DNA of 46,647 nt from an uncultured Clostridia bacterium (GTDB lineage Bacteria > Bacillota > Clostridia > Lachnospirales > Anaerotignaceae). Location: NCBI GenBank assembly GCA_945868505.1, contig CAMBLO010000018.1, positions 1-46,647 on the forward strand, given 5' to 3'. The notes below the pieces were generated by a model. The model worked only from the letters and a program-made list of their open reading frames with translations, searched no databases and was not told the DNA's origin. Positions 1 to 7,374 of the stretch are shown here, one piece after another. Position 1 is the first letter of the stretch, and the number at the start of each line of letters is the position of its first letter. Made by a program: the position numbers and the translations under genes.

Positions 1-70
1 TGTACCAGACTATGAGTCTTTTTTATCTGTTGCACTTAGATTGTAAATTCAAGCACAAAAATACACCCCG

Positions 71-99
71 TTGACACCATGCCAAACAGAGTGTATAAT
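71..99 (+). promoter_or_regulatory. Consensus sigma-A promoter of the antitoxin RNA
   Basis: TTGACA at 71-76 and TATAAT at 94-99 are separated by exactly 17 bases, a perfect vegetative promoter. Transcription would begin near 106 and run into the terminator at 156-188, with no reading frame in between. This fits an abundant short antisense RNA. Confidence 0.75.
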
Positions 100-105
100 G
101 AAATC

Positions 106-188
106 AAAGAGGATTACCGCTTTTCGCAGGGCGGTCAGTCCGAGAATGTTGGTTTGACCGTCTAACTGTTCGTTAGGCGGTCTTTTTT
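106..188 (+). ncRNA. Putative antisense RNA antitoxin of a type I toxin-antitoxin pair
   Basis: A transcript of about 83 nt is defined by the perfect promoter at 71-99 and the intrinsic terminator at 156-188. It contains no credible reading frame. It converges on the small toxin gene at 187-270 and overlaps the last codon and the 3' untranslated part of the toxin mRNA, the arrangement known for TxpA/RatA and related type I systems. Its 5' end starts with GAGGATTA (109-116), which is also the 5' start of the predicted toxin mRNA on the other strand. Pairing with the toxin message is inferred, not shown. Confidence 0.6.
156..188 (+). terminator. Intrinsic terminator of the antitoxin RNA
   Basis: The arms GACCGTCTAAC and GTTAGGCGGTC form a strong stem at 156-182, followed by TTTTTT at 183-188. 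The T-tract exists only in the plus direction, so a toxin transcript would read through the same hairpin from the other side. The toxin stop codon lies in the T-tract. Confidence 0.75.
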
Positions 189-270
189 ATTTATCCCCTG
201 ATTTACACAGGGCGATAACAGCTACGATTAGTATACCAAACTGGATTAAATCCGAGTATGTAACATACAT
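187..270 (-). CDS. Holin-like small hydrophobic toxin (type I TA)
   Basis: This 27-residue frame starts at ATG 270-268 behind a very strong Shine-Dalgarno sequence, AAAGGGGGTGAT. The product begins MYVTYSDLIQFGILIVAVIA, then has a short polar tail ending in Lys. This is the pattern of the 'putative holin-like toxin' family (Hol_Tox, TxpA/BsrG-like): a short polar start with SDLIQFG, one membrane helix and a charged C-terminus. Such peptides insert in the membrane and are held silent by an antisense RNA, for which a promoter and terminator are visible here. The predicted 5' leader and 3' end of the mRNA share complementary stretches, so the message could fold end to end and hide its ribosome site. 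Family assignment is by motif recognition. Toxicity is untested. Confidence 0.75.
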   Translation of the reverse strand: MYVTYSDLIQFGILIVAVIALCKSGDK

Positions 271-326
271 AGCATCACCCCCTTTGCAGAGAGTGACCAA
301 CCGCCTAAGCAATAATCCTCATCTAT

Positions 327-355
327 ATCATAGCATAGATGCTAAAATCCGACAA
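327..355 (-). promoter_or_regulatory. Promoter of the holin-like toxin
   Basis: On the minus strand TTGTCG (355-350) and TATGAT (332-327) are 17 bases apart. The transcript would begin near 320 with GAGGATTA and have a leader of about 50 nt before the toxin ATG at 270. Confidence 0.65.
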
Positions 356-430
356 GGGGCCCCCGCCCTCACCGAGGGTAGGGCGCAGCCCTTCATTTTA
401 TATTTTGTATACACAATATCCTATTTTCAT

Positions 431-456
431 CCCGTGAAGTTATCACGGGATTTTTT
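431..456 (+). terminator. Intrinsic terminator, gene of origin unclear
   Basis: CCCGTGA and TCACGGG form a 7-bp stem with loop AGTTA, followed by A and six T. No plus-strand gene ends just upstream, so it may close a small RNA or insulate the toxin locus from the surface-protein gene. Confidence 0.6.
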
Positions 457-883
457 CATTTCGTAAAGTATTGTCATATTGCACAATACAGAAAATCTGC
501 TGCGTGAAGTCGAAATTCACAAAAAGTGAAGCATAAAAACATCGCAATACGAAAATATGACAATATTTCTGCCACGTTTCAGTAATATTACAGTTAAATT
601 ACAAAAAAATAGAAAAACTTGCGCCTTTTTCCCCCTCGTTTATACTGCAAATGCAATGATGAACTGTGCAATTTCACCAAAACCCATCCGGGCGGCGGAG
701 GAACTTGCCAAAGGGACGGCGGAAACCTTCTTGAATGGGTGTGAGGGGGACGGCAAGAACGGCGGCGAGGGCCTGCAAAGCACGTATGAGCGGCGGGGGA
801 GGCGCCCAGTCTATCAGAGCTTTCGTTTTATAATTATGTAACGAAGAACAACGAAGAAAAATTTTAAAAGGAGGAATGAACCC
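457..883 (+). other. Long leader/promoter region of the surface-protein gene with a GC-rich patch
   Basis: No gene is supported here. A plausible promoter is TTGCGC at 619-624 and TATACT at 641-646 (16-base spacer), which would give an untranslated leader of about 230 nt. Another TATAAT lies at 829-834 without a good -35. Positions of about 683-810 are strikingly rich in G and C compared with the AT-rich flanks. Both strands stay open through this patch, but neither translation is recognisable. A strong ribosome site (AAAAGGAGGAATG) precedes the ATG at 884. Confidence 0.4.
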
Positions 884-3757
884 ATGAAAAAATTTATTTC
901 CATGGTAATGGCTGCAGCTATGGTTGTTTCCCTGGTGCCTGCAACAGCATTCGCTAAAGGTGAAGTAACAGCTACAGCTAAAATCGTTGATGCTTGGGAA
1001 AAAGCAGACGGCTTCAATGGTCTGATTTCCGGCGGCGACGTACCCGAAGTTCAGCTGAAGGTTACAGGTGTTGATTATCAGACAACTGATGACGGCACAT
1101 ATCCTGAAATGGATGTAACATACACACTGGACAACGCAGATTTCTTTAAAAACACAACAGGCACAAGATACACAGTAAGTGAGCTGAAAGGCTTCTTTGA
1201 TGTAAAAGACGAGGATGGTCATAACCAGCTGGGTACTTGGGGCAACATCGCAGCAACTTATAGATATGTTCAGGAAACAGACAAAAACGTAGTTGCTGCA
1301 GCTCTGCTGGACAACACTGCTGAATACTATAAAGAGGATACGGGCACAACTCAGCTGGAAATCGGCACATCTCCTCTGGATAGTATCCATACAGTAGGTG
1401 CGGTAGAAACACCCGGTACAAGTGAAGCAGACGCACTGGCAGCTTATGTTGGTACAAATGGTGCAGGTAAGACAAGAGCAGGCGAAATCGCTGGCAACAG
1501 AGTATATGTTGCAACACAAACCTTCACAGCAAATGGTACTGACAGTGGCACATACAATCCTGGTGATGTAGTTGTATTTGCAGATGATCTGGTTACAACA
1601 GAAGATGACCTGTACACAAGAGACGAAGTTCTGGTTGAAATCGCAACTGCTCTGCTTAGTACAAATTGCTACAAGAAAGTAGCTGCAACAGCAGAAGGCG
1701 AAGGTGTTACAGGCGGCAGAATTGCAATCAAAGAACTGAAAATCGAAGATGACAACGAAATCAAAGTAACATTCGCTGGTAAATTCGAAAAAGATGATGT
1801 TATCTCCTTCGACCTGAAATCCCTGATGGATAAAACATCCGTTGGCAGAAAAGCTACAGTATCCGTTGATTCCGATATGGTAACAGCTGATGATCTGGTT
1901 TATGCTTCTGTTCTGGATGAAGGCATCAAAGTTACTCTGAAAAAAGTAGCAGATGTTGCTGTAGAAGAAAAAACAGAACTGGAAAAGAACCTGAAGATCG
2001 AATCTGTTGTTGGTGACTTCGCTGACAATCAGAAAATCGAACTGAAACTGAACAGCGGCTTCGAATTTGCTAAATTCGATGGCACAGGTGTAGCAAACGC
2101 TAATGGTTTTGATTTCGACGAAGATGAAGCTTGGTTCTATATCAATGGCGCAGGCTTTGACACAGTAGAAATCCCTGCTGCAAACATCGAAATCGAAGCA
2201 GTTTCTGCTAAAGTTGGCGATGTTGCTAAAATCACAGTAAAAGCAAAAGAAGATTCTGCAGTACCCGGCTCCTTCAAAGCAACAGCAGATGCTGTAGAAG
2301 CTGCTAAAGTTGTTGCAGATGCAGTAATCATGTCCGTTGATGAAGATGACGATGTACCCGTAATCTACAGCGGCGTTAACGTTGCTAACTGGGGTATCAC
2401 AGACGATTCCGACCACAAGGCTCTGAAAGTAACACTGGAAGAATCCGTAGCGGAAGCTCTGAATACAAAGAAAGCATTCACACTGACACTGCCCGAAGGC
2501 GTTTATGTAACAGACGTTGATGTTACAGGCAGCAACGACGAACTGGATACAAACACCAACCTGGAAGTAGCTTTCAAAGAAGCTTACAAAAAAGGCGAAC
2601 AGGAATGCTTCGAATTCAAGAGAAATGCATTCAACAAAACAACAAAACCTTTCGAATTTGATTTCGAAATGACTCTGATTGCTGAACCCGGCTTTGAAGG
2701 TGATGTAACACTGACACTGGGCGGCGACGCTTTCGAAGATGAAGCAGAAGTTGTAATCGCTAAATTCGTTTCTCCTTACACAGTAGAAGCAGCTCAGAAC
2801 GACCTGATCATCGACTACAGAAACACAGAAGTTCCTACAACAGTAGTTGTTAAGGAAGCAGAAGCTGGTCTGTGGAAAAAGGATGAAATGAACTTCATCT
2901 TCGGTGTTGATTACATGGATTTCGAAAATGATGTAACATTCACAGTAGATGACAAATCTGATCTGGAAGTTAAAGCTATCAAAGGCGAAGACATGGGCTT
3001 CAAAGTAACAGAAGAATCTGATGATGAAGCAGCAGTAGTAACAATTTCCGATATCTCCCTGTACATGGGCAGACAGCTGGCAGCAGGTGCTTACGATCTG
3101 GATCTGTGGACAGAAGCTGGTCAGAAAATGCTGACAACAAATAAACTGTTCACAACAGACGAAGGTGAAATCGCTGGTGAATACTACGCAGCAGACTTCA
3201 TCGATCTGGATTACGATGGCAAATGGGATGATCAGTACTACACAGTAAAAGAAGGTTTCGTAAACATCATCACAGCTGGTAGAGACCAGGATGACGCTTC
3301 CTTCACAAAGAAAGTAGTAGTTCCCGTTGGCGAAAACTACATCGTTGCTGGTGAAGAAACAGTAGCTCTGGACGTTCCCGCTTACATCTCCGCAGCAGGC
3401 TACACAATGCTGCCCGTAAGAGCAGTTGCAGTTGCACTGGGTATCAACAACAACAACGTTCTGTGGGATCAGGCAACAAAGACAGTAACAATCCTGTATG
3501 GTCAGAGAATCATCACAATGGTAGCTGGTCAGAAGGTTGTATACGTTAACGGTTCCGCTATCCCCGCATCCGCATCCGTAGAAATCAAAGACGGCAGAAC
3601 ATTCCTGCCTATGAGAGATCTGGCTATAGCTCTGGGCGTAACAGATATCACATGGGATGCAGCTACAAAGACAGCAGAGCACCGCCAAGAGAAGGCGGCG
3701 GCGAAGCCGTTTTGCGCAGAAAAATGCTTTGACCAAACACTGAATGGCAATAAATAA
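884..3757 (+). CDS. Secreted surface protein with C-terminal copper amine oxidase N-terminal-like (stalk) domain
   Basis: This 957-residue protein has a clear signal peptide (MKKF, hydrophobic core, cleavage after ATAFA near residue 24). The middle is a long, acidic, beta-rich extracellular region (about residues 25-815) with no catalytic motif I recognise. Residues of about 820-925 match the copper amine oxidase N-terminal-like domain, with the recurring pattern MLPVRAVAVALG, VLWDQATKTV, GRTFLPMRDLAIALG, TWDAATKTA. In Clostridia such proteins are abundant S-layer or wall components. Codon use is strongly biased towards a few codons, as in highly expressed genes. Proteins of this type usually end soon after the WDAATKT motif; here about 26 extra residues follow, rich in Ala, Lys and two Cys, encoded by palindromic DNA at 3682-3709. 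Function beyond a structural surface role is unknown. Confidence 0.75.
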   Translation: MKKFISMVMAAAMVVSLVPATAFAKGEVTATAKIVDAWEKADGFNGLISGGDVPEVQLKVTGVDYQTTDDGTYPEMDVTYTLDNADFFKNTTGTRYTVSELKGFFDVKDEDGHNQLGTWGNIAATYRYVQETDKNVVAAALLDNTAEYYKEDTGTTQLEIGTSPLDSIHTVGAVETPGTSEADALAAYVGTNGAGKTRAGEIAGNRVYVATQTFTANGTDSGTYNPGDVVVFADDLVTTEDDLYTRDEVLVEIATALLSTNCYKKVAATAEGEGVTGGRIAIKELKIEDDNEIKVTFAGKFEKDDVISFDLKSLMDKTSVGRKATVSVDSDMVTADDLVYASVLDEGIKVTLKKVADVAVEEKTELEKNLKIESVVGDFADNQKIELKLNSGFEFAKFDGTGVANANGFDFDEDEAWFYINGAGFDTVEIPAANIEIEAVSAKVGDVAKITVKAKEDSAVPGSFKATADAVEAAKVVADAVIMSVDEDDDVPVIYSGVNVANWGITDDSDHKALKVTLEESVAEALNTKKAFTLTLPEGVYVTDVDVTGSNDELDTNTNLEVAFKEAYKKGEQECFEFKRNAFNKTTKPFEFDFEMTLIAEPGFEGDVTLTLGGDAFEDEAEVVIAKFVSPYTVEAAQNDLIIDYRNTEVPTTVVVKEAEAGLWKKDEMNFIFGVDYMDFENDVTFTVDDKSDLEVKAIKGEDMGFKVTEESDDEAAVVTISDISLYMGRQLAAGAYDLDLWTEAGQKMLTTNKLFTTDEGEIAGEYYAADFIDLDYDGKWDDQYYTVKEGFVNIITAGRDQDDASFTKKVVVPVGENYIVAGEETVALDVPAYISAAGYTMLPVRAVAVALGINNNNVLWDQATKTVTILYGQRIITMVAGQKVVYVNGSAIPASASVEIKDGRTFLPMRDLAIALGVTDITWDAATKTAEHRQEKAAAKPFCAEKCFDQTLNGNK
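3682..3709. repeat. Palindromic element inside the 3' end of the surface-protein gene
   Basis: Two adjacent palindromes, CCGCC-N7-GGCGG (3682-3698) and CGGC-GAA-GCCG (3699-3709), lie within the final codons. The sequence resembles the hairpin pair beyond rnfB at 20305-20337 (stem-GAA-stem, then CGCAGAA). It probably belongs to the same family of compact intergenic palindromes and supplies the unusual C-terminal tail. Confidence 0.5.
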
Positions 3758-3811
3758 TTTGCGATAAAATAAAGCTGAAATAAAAAGGTTGAGGCTCTTA
3801 TGGCAAAAAAA

Positions 3812-3832
3812 GAAGCCTCGGCTTCTTTTTTT
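3812..3832 (+). terminator. Terminator of the surface-protein gene
   Basis: The stem GAAGC-CTCG-GCTTC is followed by seven T, about 55 bases after the stop codon. A-rich sequence before the stem extends the pairing with the T-tract. Confidence 0.7.
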
Positions 3833-3990
3833 GCAGCTTTATGTGGCTGTTTTTGTAGCGTCTGCAAGGCGATAGGGACGAAAAACGTCCAGAAAAGACG
3901 GATTATAGCCAAAGCGCCCTATTTTCTCCGATGAATCATAGAAGCGTTATATTGATTTTGCTGAAATTGTGCATACATATAGGTTTTTTC

Positions 3991-4019
3991 TTGACTAACC
4001 GCGTAAGCGGGCTTAATAT
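3991..4019 (+). promoter_or_regulatory. Promoter with a palindrome in its spacer
   Basis: TTGACT (3991-3996) and TAATAT (4014-4019) are 17 bases apart. The spacer contains CCGC-GTAA-GCGG, which could be a repressor site or a member of the compact palindrome family. It should drive the small membrane-protein gene that follows. Confidence 0.55.
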
Positions 4020-4067
4020 AATAAAAAAGTGGCGAAAGGGCGTGGATCGACAAAAGGAGGAATCTTT

Positions 4068-4115
4068 ATGTTGAAGAAGATGGTTCGGTTGGAGGGTGTT
4101 GCCCGCAACCAGTGA
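4068..4115 (+). CDS. Possible 15-codon leader peptide
   Basis: An ATG at 4068 has the best ribosome site of this locus (AAAAGGAGG with good spacing), but its frame closes after 15 codons (MLKKMVRLEGVARNQ). It overlaps the start region of the membrane-protein frame at 4096, which has no well-placed ribosome site. It could be a leader peptide coupled to that gene, or a frameshift may separate what was one N-terminus. It is short and has no homologue I know. Confidence 0.3.
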   Translation: MLKKMVRLEGVARNQ

Positions 4116-4422
4116 AAGGGTAGTATTATGCGTGGCAGGCAGCACAACAGCCTCAGCAGTTTTGGGCTATTTGAGGCCCGTTCGGTCGGTATTGCTGGAG
4201 ATTACAAAAAATTCGTTTGCGTTGCTTTCTGGCGATTCCATGTTTCAGCAGGGAGTGGGAGCGATTTATGTGTTCCTCATACTATTCCTGTTTTTCAGCC
4301 TGATTTTGTTAGCGGGAATGTATCTATATTTCCGTCACAAGGAAAAAATGAAGGAAGAAAAGCAGAATTCCCTTCCGAAAGGAAGAACTCCTGCAAGGAA
4401 AAAAGGCAAACGAAAAAAGTGA
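4096..4422 (+). CDS. Small single-pass membrane protein, unknown function
   Basis: The frame gives 108 residues if it starts at GTG 4096, or 60 if it starts at ATG 4240. The convincing part is the C-terminal half: a strong membrane helix (about residues 55-77, VFLILFLFFSLILLAGMYLY) followed by a very basic cytoplasmic tail rich in Lys and Arg. No known domain is recognised. The start is uncertain because GGAGG sits directly against the GTG, whereas the ideal ribosome site serves the overlapping 15-codon frame at 4068. It has its own promoter (3991-4019) and terminator (4459-4490), so it is a single-gene unit. Confidence 0.45.
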   Translation: MLPATSERVVLCVAGSTTASAVLGYLRPVRSVLLEITKNSFALLSGDSMFQQGVGAIYVFLILFLFFSLILLAGMYLYFRHKEKMKEEKQNSLPKGRTPARKKGKRKK

Positions 4423-4458
4423 GGATGAAAAAGATGAATAATGGGAAAAAACGTTAAG

Positions 4459-4490
4459 ACCGCATCTCGGAAGCATGGATGCGGTTTTTT
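4459..4490 (+). terminator. Intrinsic terminator after the small membrane protein
   Basis: ACCGCATC and GATGCGGT form an 8-bp stem followed by six T. Confidence 0.7.
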
Positions 4491-4552
4491 CATATTTTTT
4501 TTGAAAGTTTTTATTAAGAAATGATGAATGGGCTAGATTTTTTTTAATAATA

Positions 4553-4561
4553 TGGTATAAT
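4553..4561 (+). promoter_or_regulatory. Extended -10 promoter element of the TolC-like gene
   Basis: TGGTATAAT gives a perfect -10 with a TGN extension. No good -35 is present 17 bases upstream, as is common for extended -10 promoters. The ATG follows about 45 bases downstream behind GGAGG. Confidence 0.45.
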
Positions 4562-4605
4562 TAGTTTTAGTTTAAAATCAATTTTGTATTTATGGAGGAA
4601 AAAAT

Positions 4606-5796
4606 ATGAAAACATTCTTATATAAGGCGAAGGGCGCATTGGCGTTAGCGTTGTCCATGTCCCTTTTTAGCAGTACCATTTTCGCCGCTGAGCCCCTTTC
4701 CGCAGAACAGCAGGGGGTGCAGTCTGTGCCCCTGCAGGAATTGACAGCGGAGGAGGTAGCCGCACTGGCTTTGCCCCAACTGACTGTGGAGGAAGCCTTA
4801 AAAAAGGCGAAAAAACATAGCTCCAGCCTGAAAGATCTGGCGGATACTCTGGAATATATGCAGGATGCCGACGAAAAGATTTATGATTGGGTTGGTGCCG
4901 TAAGTATCCCCAGCTATGAATATAAAAGATGGACAAATGATGCTTGGTATACGTTGGTTTCTAATGTGTTTGCGCTGGATAATGGCATAAAGCAGACAAA
5001 GCTGGGCGAACAGGTAGCAAACTTGGGCATAGAGGCGGCCGTAAAGGGCTATTTTATCCAAATTGTATTAATGGAGGATGGCTTGGAGTTGGCAAAGCAG
5101 AAAGCAGAACTGGAGAAAATCGCTTACCAGCAGGGCCAGACAAAGTACCGCTTGGGTCTGCTCAGCACCTATGAGCTGGATAAGCTGCAGATTGCAGCCC
5201 AGCAGGCACAGGATACTGTGACTAATACAGAGGCGGCTTTGGAACAGCAGTATATCTCCTTCAATAGTCTGATTGGGGAAAATGCCGATAAACGTTTCGA
5301 TTTCGTTTATGATGTAGAATTCACTCCCTTTACCATGGACCAGACCTTGGATCAGTATGTGAACGACAAGACCAAAAACGACATTTCTATTCAGATTCAG
5401 GAACTGAAACTGGAACAGGCGAAATTTACCAGTAACTATCGTGCCGAATCCGACTCTGGGACAACTGCCGATAATGATAAATTGAATTATGATAAAGCGA
5501 AACGGGATTTGAAAACAGCCAAGGAAAATCTGGAAAAGGAAATCCGCAATGCGTATTTGGATATCCAGCAGTTTGAAACAAAATATGCATCCGCTCAGGC
5601 AGACCTGAGAAATGCTCAGGCGAATTATCGTGCAGTACAGGTCAACCTGCAGGCAGGCCGTGTGACAAAAACCACCGTGCAGCAGGCAAAAATGGGTGTA
5701 ACCGCAGCGGAAAATGCCCTGAAGCAGTTGGTTTATCAGCATGATATGCAGGTATTCCAGTTCAAAAACCCCAGTATGCTGACCATGGCACAATAA
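4606..5796 (+). CDS. TolC-like exported coiled-coil protein
   Basis: This 396-residue protein has a signal peptide (MKTFLYKAKGALALALS, cleavage near TIFAAEP). It then carries two long helical segments full of Ala, Gln and Lys, including the duplicated pattern of outer-membrane efflux proteins (AKQKAELEKIAYQQGQ and LRNAQANYRAVQ...LQAGRVTKTTVQQAK). 'TolC family' proteins are annotated in many Clostridia that lack an outer membrane, where their role is unknown. It has its own promoter and terminator, and no MFP/RND or ABC efflux partner lies next to it. Family recognition is good. An efflux function should not be assumed. Confidence 0.65.
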   Translation: MKTFLYKAKGALALALSMSLFSSTIFAAEPLSAEQQGVQSVPLQELTAEEVAALALPQLTVEEALKKAKKHSSSLKDLADTLEYMQDADEKIYDWVGAVSIPSYEYKRWTNDAWYTLVSNVFALDNGIKQTKLGEQVANLGIEAAVKGYFIQIVLMEDGLELAKQKAELEKIAYQQGQTKYRLGLLSTYELDKLQIAAQQAQDTVTNTEAALEQQYISFNSLIGENADKRFDFVYDVEFTPFTMDQTLDQYVNDKTKNDISIQIQELKLEQAKFTSNYRAESDSGTTADNDKLNYDKAKRDLKTAKENLEKEIRNAYLDIQQFETKYASAQADLRNAQANYRAVQVNLQAGRVTKTTVQQAKMGVTAAENALKQLVYQHDMQVFQFKNPSMLTMAQ

Positions 5797-5811
5797 AACA
5801 GAAAAGATTTT

Positions 5812-5846
5812 AGCTCTGAACGAAAGGGTTCAGGGCTTTTTCTTTT
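5812..5846 (+). terminator. Terminator of the TolC-like gene
   Basis: AGCTCTGAAC and GTTCAGGGCT form a 10-bp stem with G-T pairs, followed by TTTTTCTTTT. Confidence 0.7.
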
Positions 5847-5875
5847 GCATAGATTTCCTTTTTTTCCGCAAACTA
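5846..5875 (+). promoter_or_regulatory. Sigma-G-like promoter of the germination operon
   Basis: TGCATA at 5846-5851 and CAAACTA at 5869-5875 are 17 bases apart, close to the forespore sigma-G pattern (TGMATA, CATNNTA). Transcription would start near 5881, downstream of the first possible start codon of the reading frame. This supports ATG 5902 as the true gerA start. gerA-type operons in Bacillus are sigma-G controlled. Confidence 0.55.
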
Positions 5876-5901
5876 GGGAAAAACATACAGGCGGTGAAGG
5901 T

Positions 5902-7374
5902 ATGCAGATCAGTAAGGATTTGAGGAAAAATATGGCAGCCATCAAGGAAGCCTTTCGGGATTGCGGCGATATCATCATGCGGGAATTCCGTATCCGCGGC
6001 GGCGAGGGCAGGCTGTTTATGATTTATACGGATAATATCGTGGATGGGGATGCCATTCAGGATTTTATTATGACCAACGTCATGGCCCGGTGCGAAATGC
6101 AGGGGGCGGAAGGGCTGTTGCAAAGCCTGATGGATGAGGTCATTTCCATCGGGGAAATGAGCAAAATCACCACCCTTGAGCAGGTCTATGATGCCGTCCT
6201 TTTGGGGGATACGGCTATTTTGATGGATGGAAATGATTTTGCCCTACAAGCATCCACCAAGGGCTTTCCCTCCCGTGGTGTCAATAAAGCGGAAACGGAG
6301 GTGGTGGTACAGGGGCCAAAGGATGCCTTTACGGAGTTGATGTCCGTAAACGTGGTACTGACCCGCCGCCGTATTCGGGATACGAAGCTGAAGCTGAAGC
6401 GGAAAAAGGTGGGCAGGCGCAGCAAAACCGACGTTGCCCTGATGTATATGGAGGATTTGGTAAGACCGGAAACCCTGAAAAAGGTAGAGCAGCAGTTGGA
6501 CAATATGGATTTGGACCACCTGCCCGACAGCGGCTACGCAGAACAGCTTCTGGAAAAACGGCAGTATTCCCCTTTTCCCCAATTACAAATGACGGAACGA
6601 CCCGATAAAACGGCATCCTCTCTGCTGGAGGGGCGGGTAGCCCTTCTGGTGGATAATACCCCCTATGCCATCCTTCTGCCCGCCACATTGAATACCTTTT
6701 TTCAGGCGGCGGAGGATTATTACGACCGTTGGGAAATCATGAGCTTCATTCGGCTCATTCGCTATGGAGCAGCCTTTCTGGCGGTGACCTTGCCGGGGCT
6801 CTATATTGCCTTCTCTGTGTATCATCCTCAACTGATGCCTACGGCTCTGGCGCTGAAGGTTGCGGCAACTCGAGCAGCCATTCCCTTTTCCGTCATTGGG
6901 GAAGTCCTCATCATGGAATTAGCCTTTGAGCTTTTGCGGGAAGCGGGTATCCGCCTGCCATCCCCTGTCAGCTCCACCATCGGCATCGTCGGGGGCATCA
7001 TCATCGGCTCTGCTGCCGTGGAGGCGGGCTTGGTGAGCCCTGCGGTGGTCATTGTTTCCGCCCTGACGGGAATCTGTTCTTTCGTCATCCCCAATGTTTC
7101 CATCGTTTCGGGGCTGCGCATCAGCAAATATCTGGTGATTCTTTTGGCTTCTATGTTCGGCATTTTCGGGGTTTGGGCGGCTTTGCTGCTGCTGCTGGCC
7201 CACCTTGCCAGCCTGACCTCCTACGGCATCCCGTATCTTTATCCCTTCTGCTCCTCCTCCGTCAACGACGATATGGATTGGGAGGACAGCATTTTCCGTC
7301 TGCCTTTGTCCAAAATGAAGCGCAGACCCATCTTTACCCGTCCTTCTGAACGGATGAGAAAGGGGGAAAACTAA
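5902..7374 (+). CDS. gerKA: GerA-family spore germination receptor subunit A
   Basis: This 490-residue A subunit belongs to a nutrient germinant receptor in the spore inner membrane. The N-terminal soluble part carries family signatures (REFRI, DGDAIQDFIM, NVVLTRRRIRDTKLKLKRKKVGRRSKTDVALMYM). The C-terminal half has several membrane helices (GAAFLAVTLPGLYIAFSVYHPQLMPT; GEVLIMELAFELLREAGIRLP). ATG 5902 is chosen over upstream starts because a ribosome site (AGGCGGTGA) precedes it and upstream starts lie before the predicted transcription start. The stop codon overlaps the next start (TAATG). It forms a receptor with the two following genes. The symbol is family-level, since orthology within gerA/gerB/gerK types cannot be settled here. 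Confidence 0.9.
   Translation: MQISKDLRKNMAAIKEAFRDCGDIIMREFRIRGGEGRLFMIYTDNIVDGDAIQDFIMTNVMARCEMQGAEGLLQSLMDEVISIGEMSKITTLEQVYDAVLLGDTAILMDGNDFALQASTKGFPSRGVNKAETEVVVQGPKDAFTELMSVNVVLTRRRIRDTKLKLKRKKVGRRSKTDVALMYMEDLVRPETLKKVEQQLDNMDLDHLPDSGYAEQLLEKRQYSPFPQLQMTERPDKTASSLLEGRVALLVDNTPYAILLPATLNTFFQAAEDYYDRWEIMSFIRLIRYGAAFLAVTLPGLYIAFSVYHPQLMPTALALKVAATRAAIPFSVIGEVLIMELAFELLREAGIRLPSPVSSTIGIVGGIIIGSAAVEAGLVSPAVVIVSALTGICSFVIPNVSIVSGLRISKYLVILLASMFGIFGVWAALLLLLAHLASLTSYGIPYLYPFCSSSVNDDMDWEDSIFRLPLSKMKRRPIFTRPSERMRKGEN

Noticed and set aside
674..3736. A 1020-codon open frame on the minus strand opposite the surface-protein gene
   Set aside because: Its translation is absurdly rich in Cys and Phe, has no domain, and follows from the biased codon use of the plus-strand gene.
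4128..4457. An alternative plus-strand frame (109 codons) overlapping the small membrane protein
   Set aside because: It lacks a ribosome site and a coherent helix, whereas the chosen frame has a textbook membrane segment and basic tail.
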